A DNA stretch of 64,000 nt from Acidimicrobiales bacterium (GCA_020628865.1 JAHDEJ010000018.1:27857-91856), one strand, 5' to 3'. Counted from the stretch's first letter, positions 51,744-61,409 are shown. Numbers and translations are program-made. The notes: a model not told the origin generated them from the sequence alone.

Positions 51744-53162
51744 TCAAACGACCGGTTCATCCTTCGTCGCCCAACGCAGCAGTGCGAGGCCGCCGACGGC
51801 CGCGGCGAGCGACGCAGCGAGAATACCCATCCGAGCTTCCGTGTCGAAGACATTCAATGCGTCACCGTCGAATGCCAGACCCGTGATGAAGAGCGCCACG
51901 GTGAAACCGATGCCGGCCATCATGGCGACGGCCACGATCATCGGCCAGGTCACGTTGCTCGGCAGGGTGCAGAAGCCGGAGCGGACGGCGATCCACGATG
52001 CCAGCGAAACGCCGATCGTCTTGCCCGCCACGAGCCCGATCACGATGCCGAGAGTCACCGTCGAAGAGGCGGCGTTGCCGAGCGCTTCGCCCGAGAGTTC
52101 GATCCCAGCGTTGGCCAACGCGAAGATCGGGAGGATCACGAACGAGGAGAACGGATGGATCGCCGTCTCGAGCCGTTCGGCGACCGAGACCGATTCGCGC
52201 ATGTGGAGCTGGGCGCGGCGGATGCTGTCGGCGCTGAGATCGTCCGGCTCGATGGCCACGCCGAACCCCTGACGGTCCTTCGGATCAACCAATGGTGTGG
52301 CGGGAGTGAGCAAGCCGAGCGCCACGCCGGCGATCGTGGCGTGCACGCCCGACTCGAGCACCGAGTACCAGATGACGATGCCGACGGTCACGTAGAACGG
52401 CGTGTACCAGATCCTCATCCTCTGAGCGACGAAGAGCGCCACGAGCAGGCCGATGCCGATCAGCAGCCACGTGAGGTTGATGCTTGCCGTGTAGAAGATG
52501 GCAATCACGGCAATCGCACCCAGGTCGTCGACGATCGCCAGGGTGAGCAGAAAGAGCTTGAGTTCGTTCGGCACCCGTTTGCCGAGCAACGACATGACGC
52601 CCAGGGCGAACGCGATGTCCGTCGCCATGGGGATGCCCCAGCCGTCCGATCCGGGTCCCGAAGGGTTCAAGGCGAAGTAGATGCCGGCCGGAACGATCAT
52701 GCCGCCGATTGCGGCGATGGTGGGCAGCGCGGCCGCCCGCGGATCCCGGAGTTCGCCCGAGACGAGTTCCCGCTTGATCTCCAACCCGACCACGAAGAAG
52801 AAGATGGCGACCAGGCCGTCGTTGATCAGGTGCTCGACCGACTCGTCGATGATGCTGAGGTCGCCGAACTCGATGACCAAGTGCAGCTCGAGGAGGTCGT
52901 GGTACAGACCGCTCCAACCCGAGTTCGCCCAGACCAACGCAACGATGGTCGCGATCACGAGCATGATCCCCGACGCCGCCTCGATCTCCATGAAACGGAG
53001 CACCGGCCGACCCACCCGACGGGCCAAGCCACGATCTGAGCCCAGCCAGGTCAGTTTGCTTGGGGGTGAAGCGTTGCGAGACAACCGGCCAGATCCTCGA
53101 CGTTGGTGGGTGACAAACCCGTTTGAAGTGAAGCGTTCCGCCGGGCGCCGAGGGTAGCGCAT
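51744..53162 (-). CDS. nhaA: Na+/H+ antiporter NhaA
   Basis: About 472 residues. FMEIEAASGIMLVIATIVALVWAN starts helix I; GLVAIFFFVVGLEIKREL, MATDIAFALGVMSLLG and LAIVDDLGAI with the paired aspartates of the ion site are diagnostic. It exchanges protons for sodium across the inner membrane, suiting a saline habitat. The start is unsure: ATG 53162 or GTG 53114; the region before RFMEIE is longer and more basic than in Escherichia coli NhaA. The RsbW-like gene ends 49 bp before ATG 53162. Confidence 0.92.
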   Translation of the reverse strand: MRYPRRPAERFTSNGFVTHQRRGSGRLSRNASPPSKLTWLGSDRGLARRVGRPVLRFMEIEAASGIMLVIATIVALVWANSGWSGLYHDLLELHLVIEFGDLSIIDESVEHLINDGLVAIFFFVVGLEIKRELVSGELRDPRAAALPTIAAIGGMIVPAGIYFALNPSGPGSDGWGIPMATDIAFALGVMSLLGKRVPNELKLFLLTLAIVDDLGAIAVIAIFYTASINLTWLLIGIGLLVALFVAQRMRIWYTPFYVTVGIVIWYSVLESGVHATIAGVALGLLTPATPLVDPKDRQGFGVAIEPDDLSADSIRRAQLHMRESVSVAERLETAIHPFSSFVILPIFALANAGIELSGEALGNAASSTVTLGIVIGLVAGKTIGVSLASWIAVRSGFCTLPSNVTWPMIVAVAMMAGIGFTVALFITGLAFDGDALNVFDTEARMGILAASLAAAVGGLALLRWATKDEPVV

Positions 53163-53211
53163 CGACACCACCAAGGACAGCAGCGGAGGCAACGGCCGAT
53201 GGCCGTCGGCG

Positions 53212-53652
53212 TCAGGCCGGTTCGATCGACGTGTCGATGATGAGCCGCACGAGGGTGCCGTCGTCGCCGGTCTCGACGTCCGTGCGGTCGACGAGCGTCC
53301 GCATCAACGGCAGGCCGAGACCGTTCTCGAAGAAGAGCCGGTCCGGCGCTTCCGCATCGGGGGCTTCGACCACATCGTCCGGGTCGAAGCCGGGCCCGCG
53401 ATCGCGGACGGTCACCTCGACCTGATGCTCGACCGTCACGCAACGCACTTCGATGCGGCTGTCGGTGCCGTTCATCTGATGCGCCTCGACGGCGTTCGTC
53501 ACCGCTTCGGACACGGCAACCCGGAGGTCGTCGATCCGGTCGTCCCGGGAGTCGGGGTCGATCGACGCAGCCGCGGCGAGCACGACCCGAACGAGCGCGA
53601 CATAGTCCGACTTCGCAGGAACCCGCAGGATCACCTCGTCGCCGACACTCAT
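53212..53652 (-). CDS. RsbW/SpoIIAB-like anti-sigma kinase (HATPase)
   Basis: 146 residues with a GHKL ATPase fold: N-box LRVAVSEAVTNAVEAH, G1 DRGPGFDPDD and G2 ENGLGLPLMRTL. Anti-sigma kinases of this size phosphorylate an STAS antagonist and bind a sigma factor. ATG 53652 overlaps the STAS stop by 4 bp, so the two are made together. No SigB/SigF-type gene lies in the window, so the target is elsewhere. Confidence 0.85.
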   Translation of the reverse strand: MSVGDEVILRVPAKSDYVALVRVVLAAAASIDPDSRDDRIDDLRVAVSEAVTNAVEAHQMNGTDSRIEVRCVTVEHQVEVTVRDRGPGFDPDDVVEAPDAEAPDRLFFENGLGLPLMRTLVDRTDVETGDDGTLVRLIIDTSIEPA

Positions 53653-54044
53653 GGGGTGTTCCCATCGGCGGCGGGAGCAGCGACTGGAGCCGACGGCCCG
53701 GCTGCCGCGATGGCGGCGTCGAGGTCGGCGTGGAGCGTGAAGATGCGATCGAGCTCGCACAGCTCGAAGATGCGGCGCTGTTCGGGGAGCGGAACGACGA
53801 GCTCGAGTCGCCCGGCGCGGCTGCGGATGCGACGGAGGAAGCCGACGATCACGCCGACGCCGCTGGAGTCGATGAAATCGGATCCGGTCAGATCGAGGAC
53901 GAGGTGGGTCCAGCCGTCGTCGAGCTGCTGGAGCACGGTGGCACGCAACGCGGGCGCCGACGCCATGTCCAGATCACCCACCACGTGCGTCACCGACCAG
54001 TCGCCATGAATGCTGACGCGCGTTCCGATCTGCACCCCGTCCAC
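53649..54044 (-). CDS. STAS-domain anti-sigma-factor antagonist
   Basis: 131 residues. VTHVVGDLDMASAPALRATV and LDLTGSDFIDSSGVGVIVGF carry the conserved phosphorylatable Ser region (DSSGVG) of RsbV/SpoIIAA proteins. In the unphosphorylated state such proteins free sigma from its RsbW-like partner, here the overlapping downstream gene. The start is GTG 54044. Confidence 0.88.
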   Translation of the reverse strand: MDGVQIGTRVSIHGDWSVTHVVGDLDMASAPALRATVLQQLDDGWTHLVLDLTGSDFIDSSGVGVIVGFLRRIRSRAGRLELVVPLPEQRRIFELCELDRIFTLHADLDAAIAAAGPSAPVAAPAADGNTP

Positions 54045-54091
54045 CGTATCCGCGCCCTCCTCCCTTGGTTGTCCGCCTCTAGCCTGATCGG

Positions 54092-55087
54092 ATGACGTTG
54101 GACGCGGTTCCGATCATCAACCTGGGTGGTCGGGCAAATGCCATTCCCGAAGCCGACGTGGTGTCGCAGGTGGCCGGCGCGGCGGAGCGGTTCGGCTTCT
54201 TCCAGGTCGTGAACCACGGCATCCCCGAAGCGCACCTCGACGAGGTCTGGTCGGCGACCCGCGCCTTCTTCTCCCAGGACGCCGCCACGAAGCGGCAGCT
54301 CAACCGGACGAAGGAGAACAGCCGCGGCTACTACGACCGTGAGCTCACAAAGAACAAGCGGGACCTGAAGGAGGTCCTCGATCTGGCGCAGGTGCCGTTC
54401 CCGGACCTGCCCGAGGACCATCCGGACAACCATCATCCGGTCGACGGGCTGAACCAGTGGCCGGAGCTCGCCGGGTTCCGGTCCACGCTCACCCGCCACC
54501 TCCACGACTGCTACGACCTGTCGCTGTGGCTGCTCTCCGCGTTCACGATCGGTCTCGGCGAGGCGCCGAATCATCTGCGTGGTGCGTTCGATCCGTTGCA
54601 CACGAGCTTCGTGCGGTTGAACCATTATCCCGTGGACGATCTGCTCGACGAGGCCGAGGCGGCCGACGTGACGCCGCTCGGCGACATGGCGCTGCATCAT
54701 CACACCGATGCCGGCGCGCTGACGCTGTTGCTCCAGGACGAGGTCGGCGGGCTGCAGGTGCAGTCGGCCGAGGGCTGGGTCGACGTCGAGCCGACCCCGG
54801 GCGCGATCGTGGTGAACACGGGCGACATGATGCAGGTCTGGTCGAACGACCGATACCAAGCTGCGTTGCACCGGGTGTTGCCCCGCACGAATCGCACCCG
54901 TTCCTCGCTCCCCTACTTCTTCAACCCGAGCTACCAGACCGACTACGAACCGCTCCCGGGGTCGGTGGTCGCAGGGGACACGCCGCACTACCGGTCGATC
55001 AACTGGGGCGACTTCCGCCAAGCCCGCGCCGACGGCGACTTCGCCGACTACGGCACCGAAGTGCAGATCTCCCAGTTCCGCCAGTAG
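54092..55087 (+). CDS. Isopenicillin-N-synthase-like 2-oxoglutarate/Fe(II) oxygenase
   Basis: 331 residues. The N-terminal DIOX_N part reads VPIINLGG, GFFQVVNHGIPEAHLDEVW; the C-terminal 2OG-FeII part has HHHTDAGALTLLLQ (HxD), DMMQVWSND, ALHRVLPRT (distal His) and RSSLPYFFNPSY (Arg-x-Ser). It hydroxylates or desaturates a small molecule; related bacterial genes are not tied to beta-lactams. It is monocistronic or shared with the helicase 38 bp downstream. Confidence 0.87.
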   Translation: MTLDAVPIINLGGRANAIPEADVVSQVAGAAERFGFFQVVNHGIPEAHLDEVWSATRAFFSQDAATKRQLNRTKENSRGYYDRELTKNKRDLKEVLDLAQVPFPDLPEDHPDNHHPVDGLNQWPELAGFRSTLTRHLHDCYDLSLWLLSAFTIGLGEAPNHLRGAFDPLHTSFVRLNHYPVDDLLDEAEAADVTPLGDMALHHHTDAGALTLLLQDEVGGLQVQSAEGWVDVEPTPGAIVVNTGDMMQVWSNDRYQAALHRVLPRTNRTRSSLPYFFNPSYQTDYEPLPGSVVAGDTPHYRSINWGDFRQARADGDFADYGTEVQISQFRQ

Positions 55088-55125
55088 CGAAGCGGTCCCG
55101 GGGACTGTCAGTGGGGCCGCGTACG

Positions 55126-57465
55126 ATGACGCCCATGGCCCTGGCAGAAGCTCCGCTCACTGGGGAGGAGACTGCCGACGCCACGGTCATCGACCTCTGG
55201 GATCACGTCGAGCAGCTTGACCACGAGGGGTTCGAAGCGGTCCTCGACGCGCTGCGGGAAGACGGCCGCCTGGTCCATGTGGAACGCCAGCCGGCCCGGG
55301 CCGCCCGCTACGCCCGCACCCGTGAACCGCTGTCGCCCGAGGTGGCGAAGGCACTGCGCGTGGAACAGTTGTGGACCCATCAGGCCACCGCCATCGACCT
55401 GATTCGCGACGGCGAGTCGGTCGTCATCGCCACCGGTACCGCGTCGGGCAAGTCCCGCTGCTACCAGATTCCCATCGCCGAAGCCGGCCCGAAATCCACC
55501 TCGCTCCTCCTCTACCCCACCAAGGCACTGGCGCAGGATCAGCTGCGCGCCTTCGCCGCACACGGCTTCGCCGACATCGTCCCCGGCACGTACGACGGCG
55601 ACTCCACCCCCGAGCAGCGCCAGTGGGTCCGCTCCACCGCGAACGTCGTGCTCACCAACCCCGAGATGCTGCACAACAGCCTCCTCCCCTGGCACGAACG
55701 TTGGGCCACGTTCCTCAGCCGGTTGGACCATGTGGTCATCGACGAGCTCCACGTGCTGCGCGGCGTGTTCGGCACACACGTCTCCCACGTTCTGCGTCGC
55801 CTTCGCCGACTGTGCGACCACTACGGCTCCGACCCAACCTTCATCTTCACGTCGGCGACCATCGGCGAACCCGAGCGGCTGGCCAGCCAGCTGTGCGGCA
55901 AGCCGGTCACGCCTGTGCTGAACGATGGCTCGCCCCGCGGCGAGCGCACCATCGCGCTGCTCAACCCACCGCTGCTCGACGAGGCCAAGGGCCTTCGCAC
56001 CTCAGCGAACACGGAGGCAGCCAGCGTGGCCGCCGGGCTCATGCGGGAAGGCCACCGCACCATCGTGTTCTGCCGCAGTCGCAAGGGCACCGAGCTCGTC
56101 ACCGGCGACATCGGCTCCCGCCTGCCGAAGGGCGACGAGAGCCTCGTGCGCGCCTACCGGGCCGGGTACCTGGCGGCGGAACGTCGCCAGATCGAACACG
56201 AGCTGTTCAACGGTTCACTGCGCGGTGTGGTCGCCACCTCGGCCCTGGAGCTGGGCGTGGATGTGGGCGGGCTGGACGCCTGCGTGCTCAACGGCTTCCC
56301 GGGCACCGTCGCCTCCATGTGGCAGCAGATCGGCCGGGCCGGCCGTGGCCAGCAGAAGTCGGCCGCCGTGCTCGTCGCCGGCGACGACCAGCTCGACCAG
56401 TGGATCATGTCGCATCCCACGGAGCTGCTCGATCGTCCGCCGGAGACCGCCGTCATCAACCCGACCAACCCGTTCGTCCTCGGCCCGCACCTCGCCTGCG
56501 CCGCGTTCGAAAAGCCCATAGCCCACACCGACGATGCCTACTGGGGCGAGGCCCTGGACGATGGCATTCGAGACCTCGTCCTCGACGACACGATCCTCCT
56601 CAAGCCATCGGGCACCGGCGCACCGCTCGCCGTCTACGCGGGCACCGGCCGACCGAGCAATGGCATCGGCCTGCGTTCGGGCAGCGCCAAGGAGTTCCGC
56701 ATCGCCGACAAACGGGGCACCCTCATCGGCACGGTCGACGGCGCCCAAGCCTTCACCGTTGCGCATCCGGGCGCCATCTACCTCCATCAGGGTCGCCCCT
56801 ACCGGGTGGTCGACCTGGACCTCGACGACATGGTCGCCACCGTGGAGGACGCCGATGGCGAGGAGTACACGCAGGCGCGCACCCGGGTGGACATCTCCAT
56901 CATCGAATCGGAAGAGGAGACCACGCTCGGTCCGGTCGCCGTGCACCTCGGCGCCGTCGAGGTCACGAGCCAGGTCGTCGGCTACCAGCGAAGAGAGGTG
57001 CGCAGCCGCCGCATCCTCGCGAACGAAACGCTCGAGCTTCCGCCGTCCACCCTGCGCACCCGGTCCTTCTGGTACGTGATCCCCACCGGCGTCATCGAAC
57101 GGGCCGGGGTCGAGCCGGCCCAGGTCCCGGGAGCGCTGCACGCCGCCGAGCACGCCGGCATCGGCATGCTTCCGCTGTTCACGATCTGCGACCGATGGGA
57201 CGTCGGGGGCGTGTCCACGCCATGGCACGCCGGTGCCGGCGGCCCGGCCATCTTCATCCACGACGCGTATCCGGGTGGCGCCGGCATCGCCGAGCTCGGT
57301 TTTGCCGAGAAGGACCGCCACTTCGCGGCCACCCGAGACGCCATCAAGGCGTGCAAGTGCACGGACGGCTGCCCATCGTGTGTGCAGTCACCGAAGTGCG
57401 GCAACGGCAACGAGCCGCTGGACAAGCACGCGGCTGCTGCGCTGCTGGATCAGATTTTGGATTGA
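55126..57465 (+). CDS. MrfA-like DEAD/DEAH-box helicase with DUF1998
   Basis: 779 residues. The helicase core has Q-region LWTHQATAIDLIRDG, Walker A ATGTASGKS, DELH, TSATIGEP, ALELGVDVGGLDACV and QQIGRAGRGQQ. The C-terminal DUF1998 carries the four-Cys cluster CKCTDGCPSCVQSPKCG. This matches MrfA/Hrq1-type 3'-5' helicases involved in repair of crosslink or mitomycin damage. ATG 55126 or 55135 would serve. The nuclease partner MrfB is not encoded in this window. Confidence 0.9.
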   Translation: MTPMALAEAPLTGEETADATVIDLWDHVEQLDHEGFEAVLDALREDGRLVHVERQPARAARYARTREPLSPEVAKALRVEQLWTHQATAIDLIRDGESVVIATGTASGKSRCYQIPIAEAGPKSTSLLLYPTKALAQDQLRAFAAHGFADIVPGTYDGDSTPEQRQWVRSTANVVLTNPEMLHNSLLPWHERWATFLSRLDHVVIDELHVLRGVFGTHVSHVLRRLRRLCDHYGSDPTFIFTSATIGEPERLASQLCGKPVTPVLNDGSPRGERTIALLNPPLLDEAKGLRTSANTEAASVAAGLMREGHRTIVFCRSRKGTELVTGDIGSRLPKGDESLVRAYRAGYLAAERRQIEHELFNGSLRGVVATSALELGVDVGGLDACVLNGFPGTVASMWQQIGRAGRGQQKSAAVLVAGDDQLDQWIMSHPTELLDRPPETAVINPTNPFVLGPHLACAAFEKPIAHTDDAYWGEALDDGIRDLVLDDTILLKPSGTGAPLAVYAGTGRPSNGIGLRSGSAKEFRIADKRGTLIGTVDGAQAFTVAHPGAIYLHQGRPYRVVDLDLDDMVATVEDADGEEYTQARTRVDISIIESEEETTLGPVAVHLGAVEVTSQVVGYQRREVRSRRILANETLELPPSTLRTRSFWYVIPTGVIERAGVEPAQVPGALHAAEHAGIGMLPLFTICDRWDVGGVSTPWHAGAGGPAIFIHDAYPGGAGIAELGFAEKDRHFAATRDAIKACKCTDGCPSCVQSPKCGNGNEPLDKHAAAALLDQILD

Positions 57466-57466
57466 G

Positions 57467-58807
57467 CTAGGCGCAGGCCTGCTCCACGCCATCGATGAAC
57501 TCGTAGAGGAGCGCCCAGGCGTCCTCGGTCTGTTCGGCGAGGCTGTCGGCGTTGCCGGGGAAGAAGGCGCGGCAGCCCTTGGCTTCCTTGTCGTTGGCGA
57601 GGATCTCGCCCTTCTGGATCAGGCCGGCGACTGCGATGGTGTTGTCCCACACGACTCGTCCCCAGATCTCGAGCGTCTCGACCTGCTCATTCGCCGGGAT
57701 GATGACGACCGGCTTCGGGCGGCCGGTGGTGGTGAGCGCGACTTCGCGCTCCTCGCCGCCCGGTGGGGTGTAGTCGAGCTGTGCCGTGCGGTCGAGCTTC
57801 GGCGGGTTCTCGGTAATGCCACCGGCCTGCACGAACATGGACTTGAGTCCGATGATGGTGGCGTCGGTGCCGAAGATGTTCCAGTCGAACCCTTCGCCTT
57901 CGACGTCACCGAGGAGCAGCACGACGTCGCCACTGTCGGTCACGTTGGCATCGAAGACGTCGTCTTCGAACCAGCTCACGACGTAGCCGGCTTCGAGGAG
58001 CTCGGTGTGGAGTCGGTTGGTCTGTACGTCGGCGGCCGGATCGGCCTGCTGCGAGACGACGATCAGGATGCGGTTGCTGGTGCGACCGGTGAGCACGGTG
58101 ATGCTTCGGCTGAATTCGGATTCGTTTCCGTTGCCATCGACAGCGGCGACGGCGTAGGTGGCGATGATGCCGGGCTCGATGTCGTCCATGAGCTGCGGCT
58201 CGGTCGTCTCGATGTCGACCGTTTCCTCACCGGCCGTGCGTCGAACGATGTAGTTGGACACCCCAGAGATGTCGCGGGAGTCTGCCCACGAGATCGCGAC
58301 GGAGGCGTCGGCGTCTTCGATGATGCGGGGGCGGCCGGGCGTGGTGGGCGGGTTCGAGTCGACGCCGACCTGGGCCGACACGTTCTCGCTGCGGCCGCTC
58401 TGGCCGGCCGGTGAAACGGCGGCGACGGCGTAGCTGAAAATCTCGCCGTCCTCGAGGCCCGTGTCGACGAAGCTGGTGCCGCCGACCTCGAAGCGTTCGG
58501 TGGTGCCGGCTCGGCCGACGCGGGTGATCTCGTAGCCGGTCACGTTCTCGGATCGGGACGCTTCCCACAGCAGTTCGATGGCACCGTCGCTGGTGTTCAC
58601 GACGGTGAGGCCGATCGGCGGCGTCGGCGTCTCGTCGACGTCGGCGTCCTCAGCCGTCTCGAGATCGTCGAGCGGAACCGATTCCGGTGTGGTGTCCGGC
58701 GTGGTCGTGTCCGTGGTGGACGCCTCGCCGCTGGTGCAGGCGGTGGCCACCATGGCGAGGAGAAGGGCGATCGCAGTCTTCCGAGCGCGAACAAGAGAGA
58801 AAGCCAT
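57467..58807 (-). CDS. Lipoprotein with two fibronectin type III domains
   Basis: 446 residues from ATG 58807. Signal peptide with lipobox (AMVATACTSG), a Thr/Asp-rich linker, then two Fn3 domains at about 62-150 and 155-245 (NVTGYEITRVGRAGT, FSYAVAAVSPAGQ; ISGVSNYIVRRTAG, IATYAVAAVDGNGNES). The C-terminal 200 residues have ILIVVSQQADPA and GDVVLLLGD resembling a glutamine-amidotransferase-like or flavodoxin-like sheet, but no catalytic Cys is apparent. It is surface-exposed and may bind carbohydrate or pilus components. 251 bp separates it from the TadE gene. Confidence 0.75.
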   Translation of the reverse strand: MAFSLVRARKTAIALLLAMVATACTSGEASTTDTTTPDTTPESVPLDDLETAEDADVDETPTPPIGLTVVNTSDGAIELLWEASRSENVTGYEITRVGRAGTTERFEVGGTSFVDTGLEDGEIFSYAVAAVSPAGQSGRSENVSAQVGVDSNPPTTPGRPRIIEDADASVAISWADSRDISGVSNYIVRRTAGEETVDIETTEPQLMDDIEPGIIATYAVAAVDGNGNESEFSRSITVLTGRTSNRILIVVSQQADPAADVQTNRLHTELLEAGYVVSWFEDDVFDANVTDSGDVVLLLGDVEGEGFDWNIFGTDATIIGLKSMFVQAGGITENPPKLDRTAQLDYTPPGGEEREVALTTTGRPKPVVIIPANEQVETLEIWGRVVWDNTIAVAGLIQKGEILANDKEAKGCRAFFPGNADSLAEQTEDAWALLYEFIDGVEQACA

Positions 58808-59058
58808 GGTGGTCCTATCGGCAGCCAAGGTGGGTCGTGTGAATCCGCCGGGGGTCAATTCTGCCGGACCCGGACACACGGGTGTTGGCAGCAGTCCTCC
58901 CCATGGGCACATCGGCCCATCGACGCCGTTTCCTTGCAAGCGCAAAGATCGTGAGCAGTGACGGGGGAGGTCCGCCGGTCTCGTCAACAGGCTCGAACCA
59001 CCGGGTGCGCTCCCACCGTGCATCCGGTGTTTCGCGTCACGTTGGATCTGTACCCGTC

Positions 59059-59433
59059 TCACCCGTTGATGAGGTCTTCGCGCCGCATGGTTGCGTCGGC
59101 CTCAAGGGTCCGGGAGCCGCCGGCGCCGAGCAGCGGCAACAGCGCAAGCTGCGTCTCGATCCGGACGGTGACGAATTCAGCGCCGAGCTGGGTGGCCACC
59201 GACGTCGGACGATCGACCGATTGCGCAACCGCCGCCGAGGCAGCACCGGCAGCCCGCTCGGGTTCGACCGCCGCCGCCCGGGCGCCTTCCCGCGCCGCGT
59301 GTTCCAGCTGCAGCTGCACGACGAGCGCGGCGCCGAGGTGCAGCAGCAGAGCCGCACACAGGAGCAGCAGCGGGAGGACGAGGGCGAATTCGACCGTGGC
59401 CTGCCCTCGTTCCTCCCGCAGCCGTCCCCGCAT
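59059..59433 (-). CDS. TadE-like pseudopilin
   Basis: 124 residues. EERGQATVEFALVLPLLLL is the TadE processing site and membrane helix (cleavage near Gly-Gln), followed by a helical domain with AAREGARAAAVEP. TadE pseudopilins help assemble Flp pili. ATG 59433 shares one base with the pilin-like stop (TGATG). No TadA, TadB, TadC or TadZ gene is present in the window. Confidence 0.82.
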   Translation of the reverse strand: MRGRLREERGQATVEFALVLPLLLLCAALLLHLGAALVVQLQLEHAAREGARAAAVEPERAAGAASAAVAQSVDRPTSVATQLGAEFVTVRIETQLALLPLLGAGGSRTLEADATMRREDLING

Positions 59434-59642
59434 CAGATGTCGCCCAAGATCGAGTCGACGACCGAGTCGAAGAGCTCACCGATCTTGCCCGTGCCCGAGG
59501 CCCAAGTCACGACGATTAACGCAATGGTCGCCGCTCCGAGCAGGAGCAGGGCGTACTCGACAGTCGATTGACCGCGGTCGCCCCGACGGTCGAACCACTC
59601 GTGGACGCGGTGGATGAGGTGAGCTGCGTGAAACGCAAGCAT
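59433..59642 (-). CDS. Flp-pilin-like/DUF4244 small membrane protein
   Basis: 69 residues. RGDRGQSTVEYALLLLGAA is a class III signal sequence plus hydrophobic helix as in Flp pilins and DUF4244 proteins; the remainder is FDSVVDSILGDI. Probably processed by a prepilin peptidase encoded elsewhere. ATG 59642 gives a short basic leader; the upstream extension lacks homology. Confidence 0.78.
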   Translation of the reverse strand: MLAFHAAHLIHRVHEWFDRRGDRGQSTVEYALLLLGAATIALIVVTWASGTGKIGELFDSVVDSILGDI

Positions 59643-59792
59643 GGCGTGTCCTTCACAAGGAACGATGGCGGGCCAAAGGCCAAGAGCCGGCAGGTCGGTC
59701 ACCTGCGAGACGGCAGCACAACGCTGCGAGACACGGCCACTCTCGCGCGGTCCTTCAAGCAACGCAACCGGTTTCCGCGCGAGGATCGAACC

Positions 59793-60332
59793 ATGACCAC
59801 CGCCTCGTCTTCCCGCCCGACCACGTCGATCTCACAGGTCATGCTCGAGTCCATGGACGATATGGCCGCACAACTCCTGAGCCGACTCGAGGGCATCGGC
59901 AACGAGGAGTACCTGTGGGAGCCGGTCGCCGATGTCTGGACCGTGCGCGACACCCCCGACGGGCCCACCGCCGATCTCGGCGACCGGGCGGCCGACCCTG
60001 CTCCGGTGACGACGATCGCCTGGCGGCTCTGGCACCTCGGTTCGGACTGCTTCGACTCCTACACGGCGCGGTTCCTCGGGCAAGCGGACGTGGAGCTCCG
60101 TTCGTGGACCATGGACGCCGCAGACGCCGTGGCCCGATTCGACGCCAGCTGGTCCAACTTCCGCACCGTCCTCGCCGATGCCGACGACTGGTTCGCCGAG
60201 ATCGGCGACGCCTTCGGCCCGTGGCATCGCCATTGCATTGCCGACTTCGCCATGCACGCCAGCAACGAACTCGTCCATCACGGCGCCGAGATCGCCCTCC
60301 TTCGCGACCTCTATCGAGCCGAGCACGGCTGA
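59793..60332 (+). CDS. DinB-like (DUF664/DinB_2) protein
   Basis: 179 residues in a four-helix DinB-like pattern: MAAQLLSRLEGIGNEEYLWEP, TIAWRLWHLGSDCFDSY and HASNELVHHGAEIALLRDLY supply the three histidines that would bind a metal. Members include mycothiol- or bacillithiol-dependent enzymes; many have no known function. Starts at ATG 59793, reading away from the pilin-like gene. Confidence 0.78.
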   Translation: MTTASSSRPTTSISQVMLESMDDMAAQLLSRLEGIGNEEYLWEPVADVWTVRDTPDGPTADLGDRAADPAPVTTIAWRLWHLGSDCFDSYTARFLGQADVELRSWTMDAADAVARFDASWSNFRTVLADADDWFAEIGDAFGPWHRHCIADFAMHASNELVHHGAEIALLRDLYRAEHG

Positions 60333-60368
60333 CGCTCACCGAAGCCCGGTCGGCACCGATGGATTGTC

Positions 60369-61409
60369 ATGTCCGAATCGCCACCAGATAGCGCTGACTT
60401 CGATGAGACGTGGATGCGTCTCGTGCAGGTGGCGACGGCTGAGTGGACCGCGCTCGATCACCGCACCAACGAGGCGATTGAACTTCTACGGAGCCGCCAC
60501 CCTCGGGCGGCCTATGACGTATCGATCTGGGTTCTGGAACGGGAGAACGAGCATTCGGGTGCCCTCGGCGTGGCCATTCTTTCGCTACTCCAGCTGAAGG
60601 AACTGAAACGTGCGAGAGCGACGGCGAGCCGCCTCCTGGAGGTCGCTCCCGAAGACTGGCGCTCCCACGTGCTGTCGTCCTGGGTGATGATGGCGGAGAA
60701 GAAGAAGGCCGAGGCAGTGGAGGTCGCTGCATCAGCGCTGCACCTCGCGCCGGCAGATGCTCAGGCCTATGCGGCTGTTGCGCACGTAGCTGCTCAGGTT
60801 GCACGACACGCAGGATTCGCACAGACAGCAGCGGAGCGTGCCATCGCACTTGACCCCGAGCTCATCGACCCGCATTTCACTCTGGCACTGCTGCGAGAAC
60901 TCCAGGGAGACTGGGCCGGAGCCATCGACCGGTACGGGGAGGCGTTGCAGACCAGTCCCGGTGACCCCCGGGCGCTGATGGGTTTGGCCGAGGCACAGCG
61001 CTTGGCTGGACGCCGCGCCGATGCGGGCCGAACCTACCAATCACTTGCAGACGCTGCACCGGAGAGCGACGAGCTTCAGGATGTGCTCAAACCGGAAACG
61101 CCGTTGTCCGTGTTCCGGCTGCTTCGCTCGATTGCCGTCCTGTTCTTCGGCGCGCTGATCTTGATGCTTGTTGTTGCAGCGACCAAGCCGACGATGACCC
61201 TCCTTGTGATCACGCTTGTTGTCGCTGCTCTGACTGCGACTACACCAGTCCGTCGTGGCATCGCCCTGCGACTCAAACCCCGGGCCATGGCACAGGCAAA
61301 GACGAAGACCTCTTGGCCCGGCAGGAACCCTGACTTTGTTGCCGGCTTGGTCGCCTCCGGATGCCTGGTCGCACTGTTGGTCATCTCCATCGCATCGTCT
61401 CCGGGCTAG
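60369..61409 (+). CDS. TPR protein with C-terminal membrane helices
   Basis: 346 residues. About residues 38-235 form tandem TPR-like repeats (ALGVAILSLLQLKELKRARA, AYAAVAHVAAQVARHAGF, PHFTLALLRELQGDWAGAID, ALMGLAEAQRLAGRR). Two hydrophobic segments at about 255-298 and one at 327-343 anchor it. It may organise partner proteins at the membrane. It is 37 bp after the DinB-like gene. Codon use is slightly less GC-biased than its neighbours. Confidence 0.72.
   Translation: MSESPPDSADFDETWMRLVQVATAEWTALDHRTNEAIELLRSRHPRAAYDVSIWVLERENEHSGALGVAILSLLQLKELKRARATASRLLEVAPEDWRSHVLSSWVMMAEKKKAEAVEVAASALHLAPADAQAYAAVAHVAAQVARHAGFAQTAAERAIALDPELIDPHFTLALLRELQGDWAGAIDRYGEALQTSPGDPRALMGLAEAQRLAGRRADAGRTYQSLADAAPESDELQDVLKPETPLSVFRLLRSIAVLFFGALILMLVVAATKPTMTLLVITLVVAALTATTPVRRGIALRLKPRAMAQAKTKTSWPGRNPDFVAGLVASGCLVALLVISIASSPG

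Noticed and set aside
57467-59062. Longer start for the Fn3 lipoprotein at 59062
   Set aside because: It would bury the lipoprotein signal peptide, which begins cleanly at ATG 58807.
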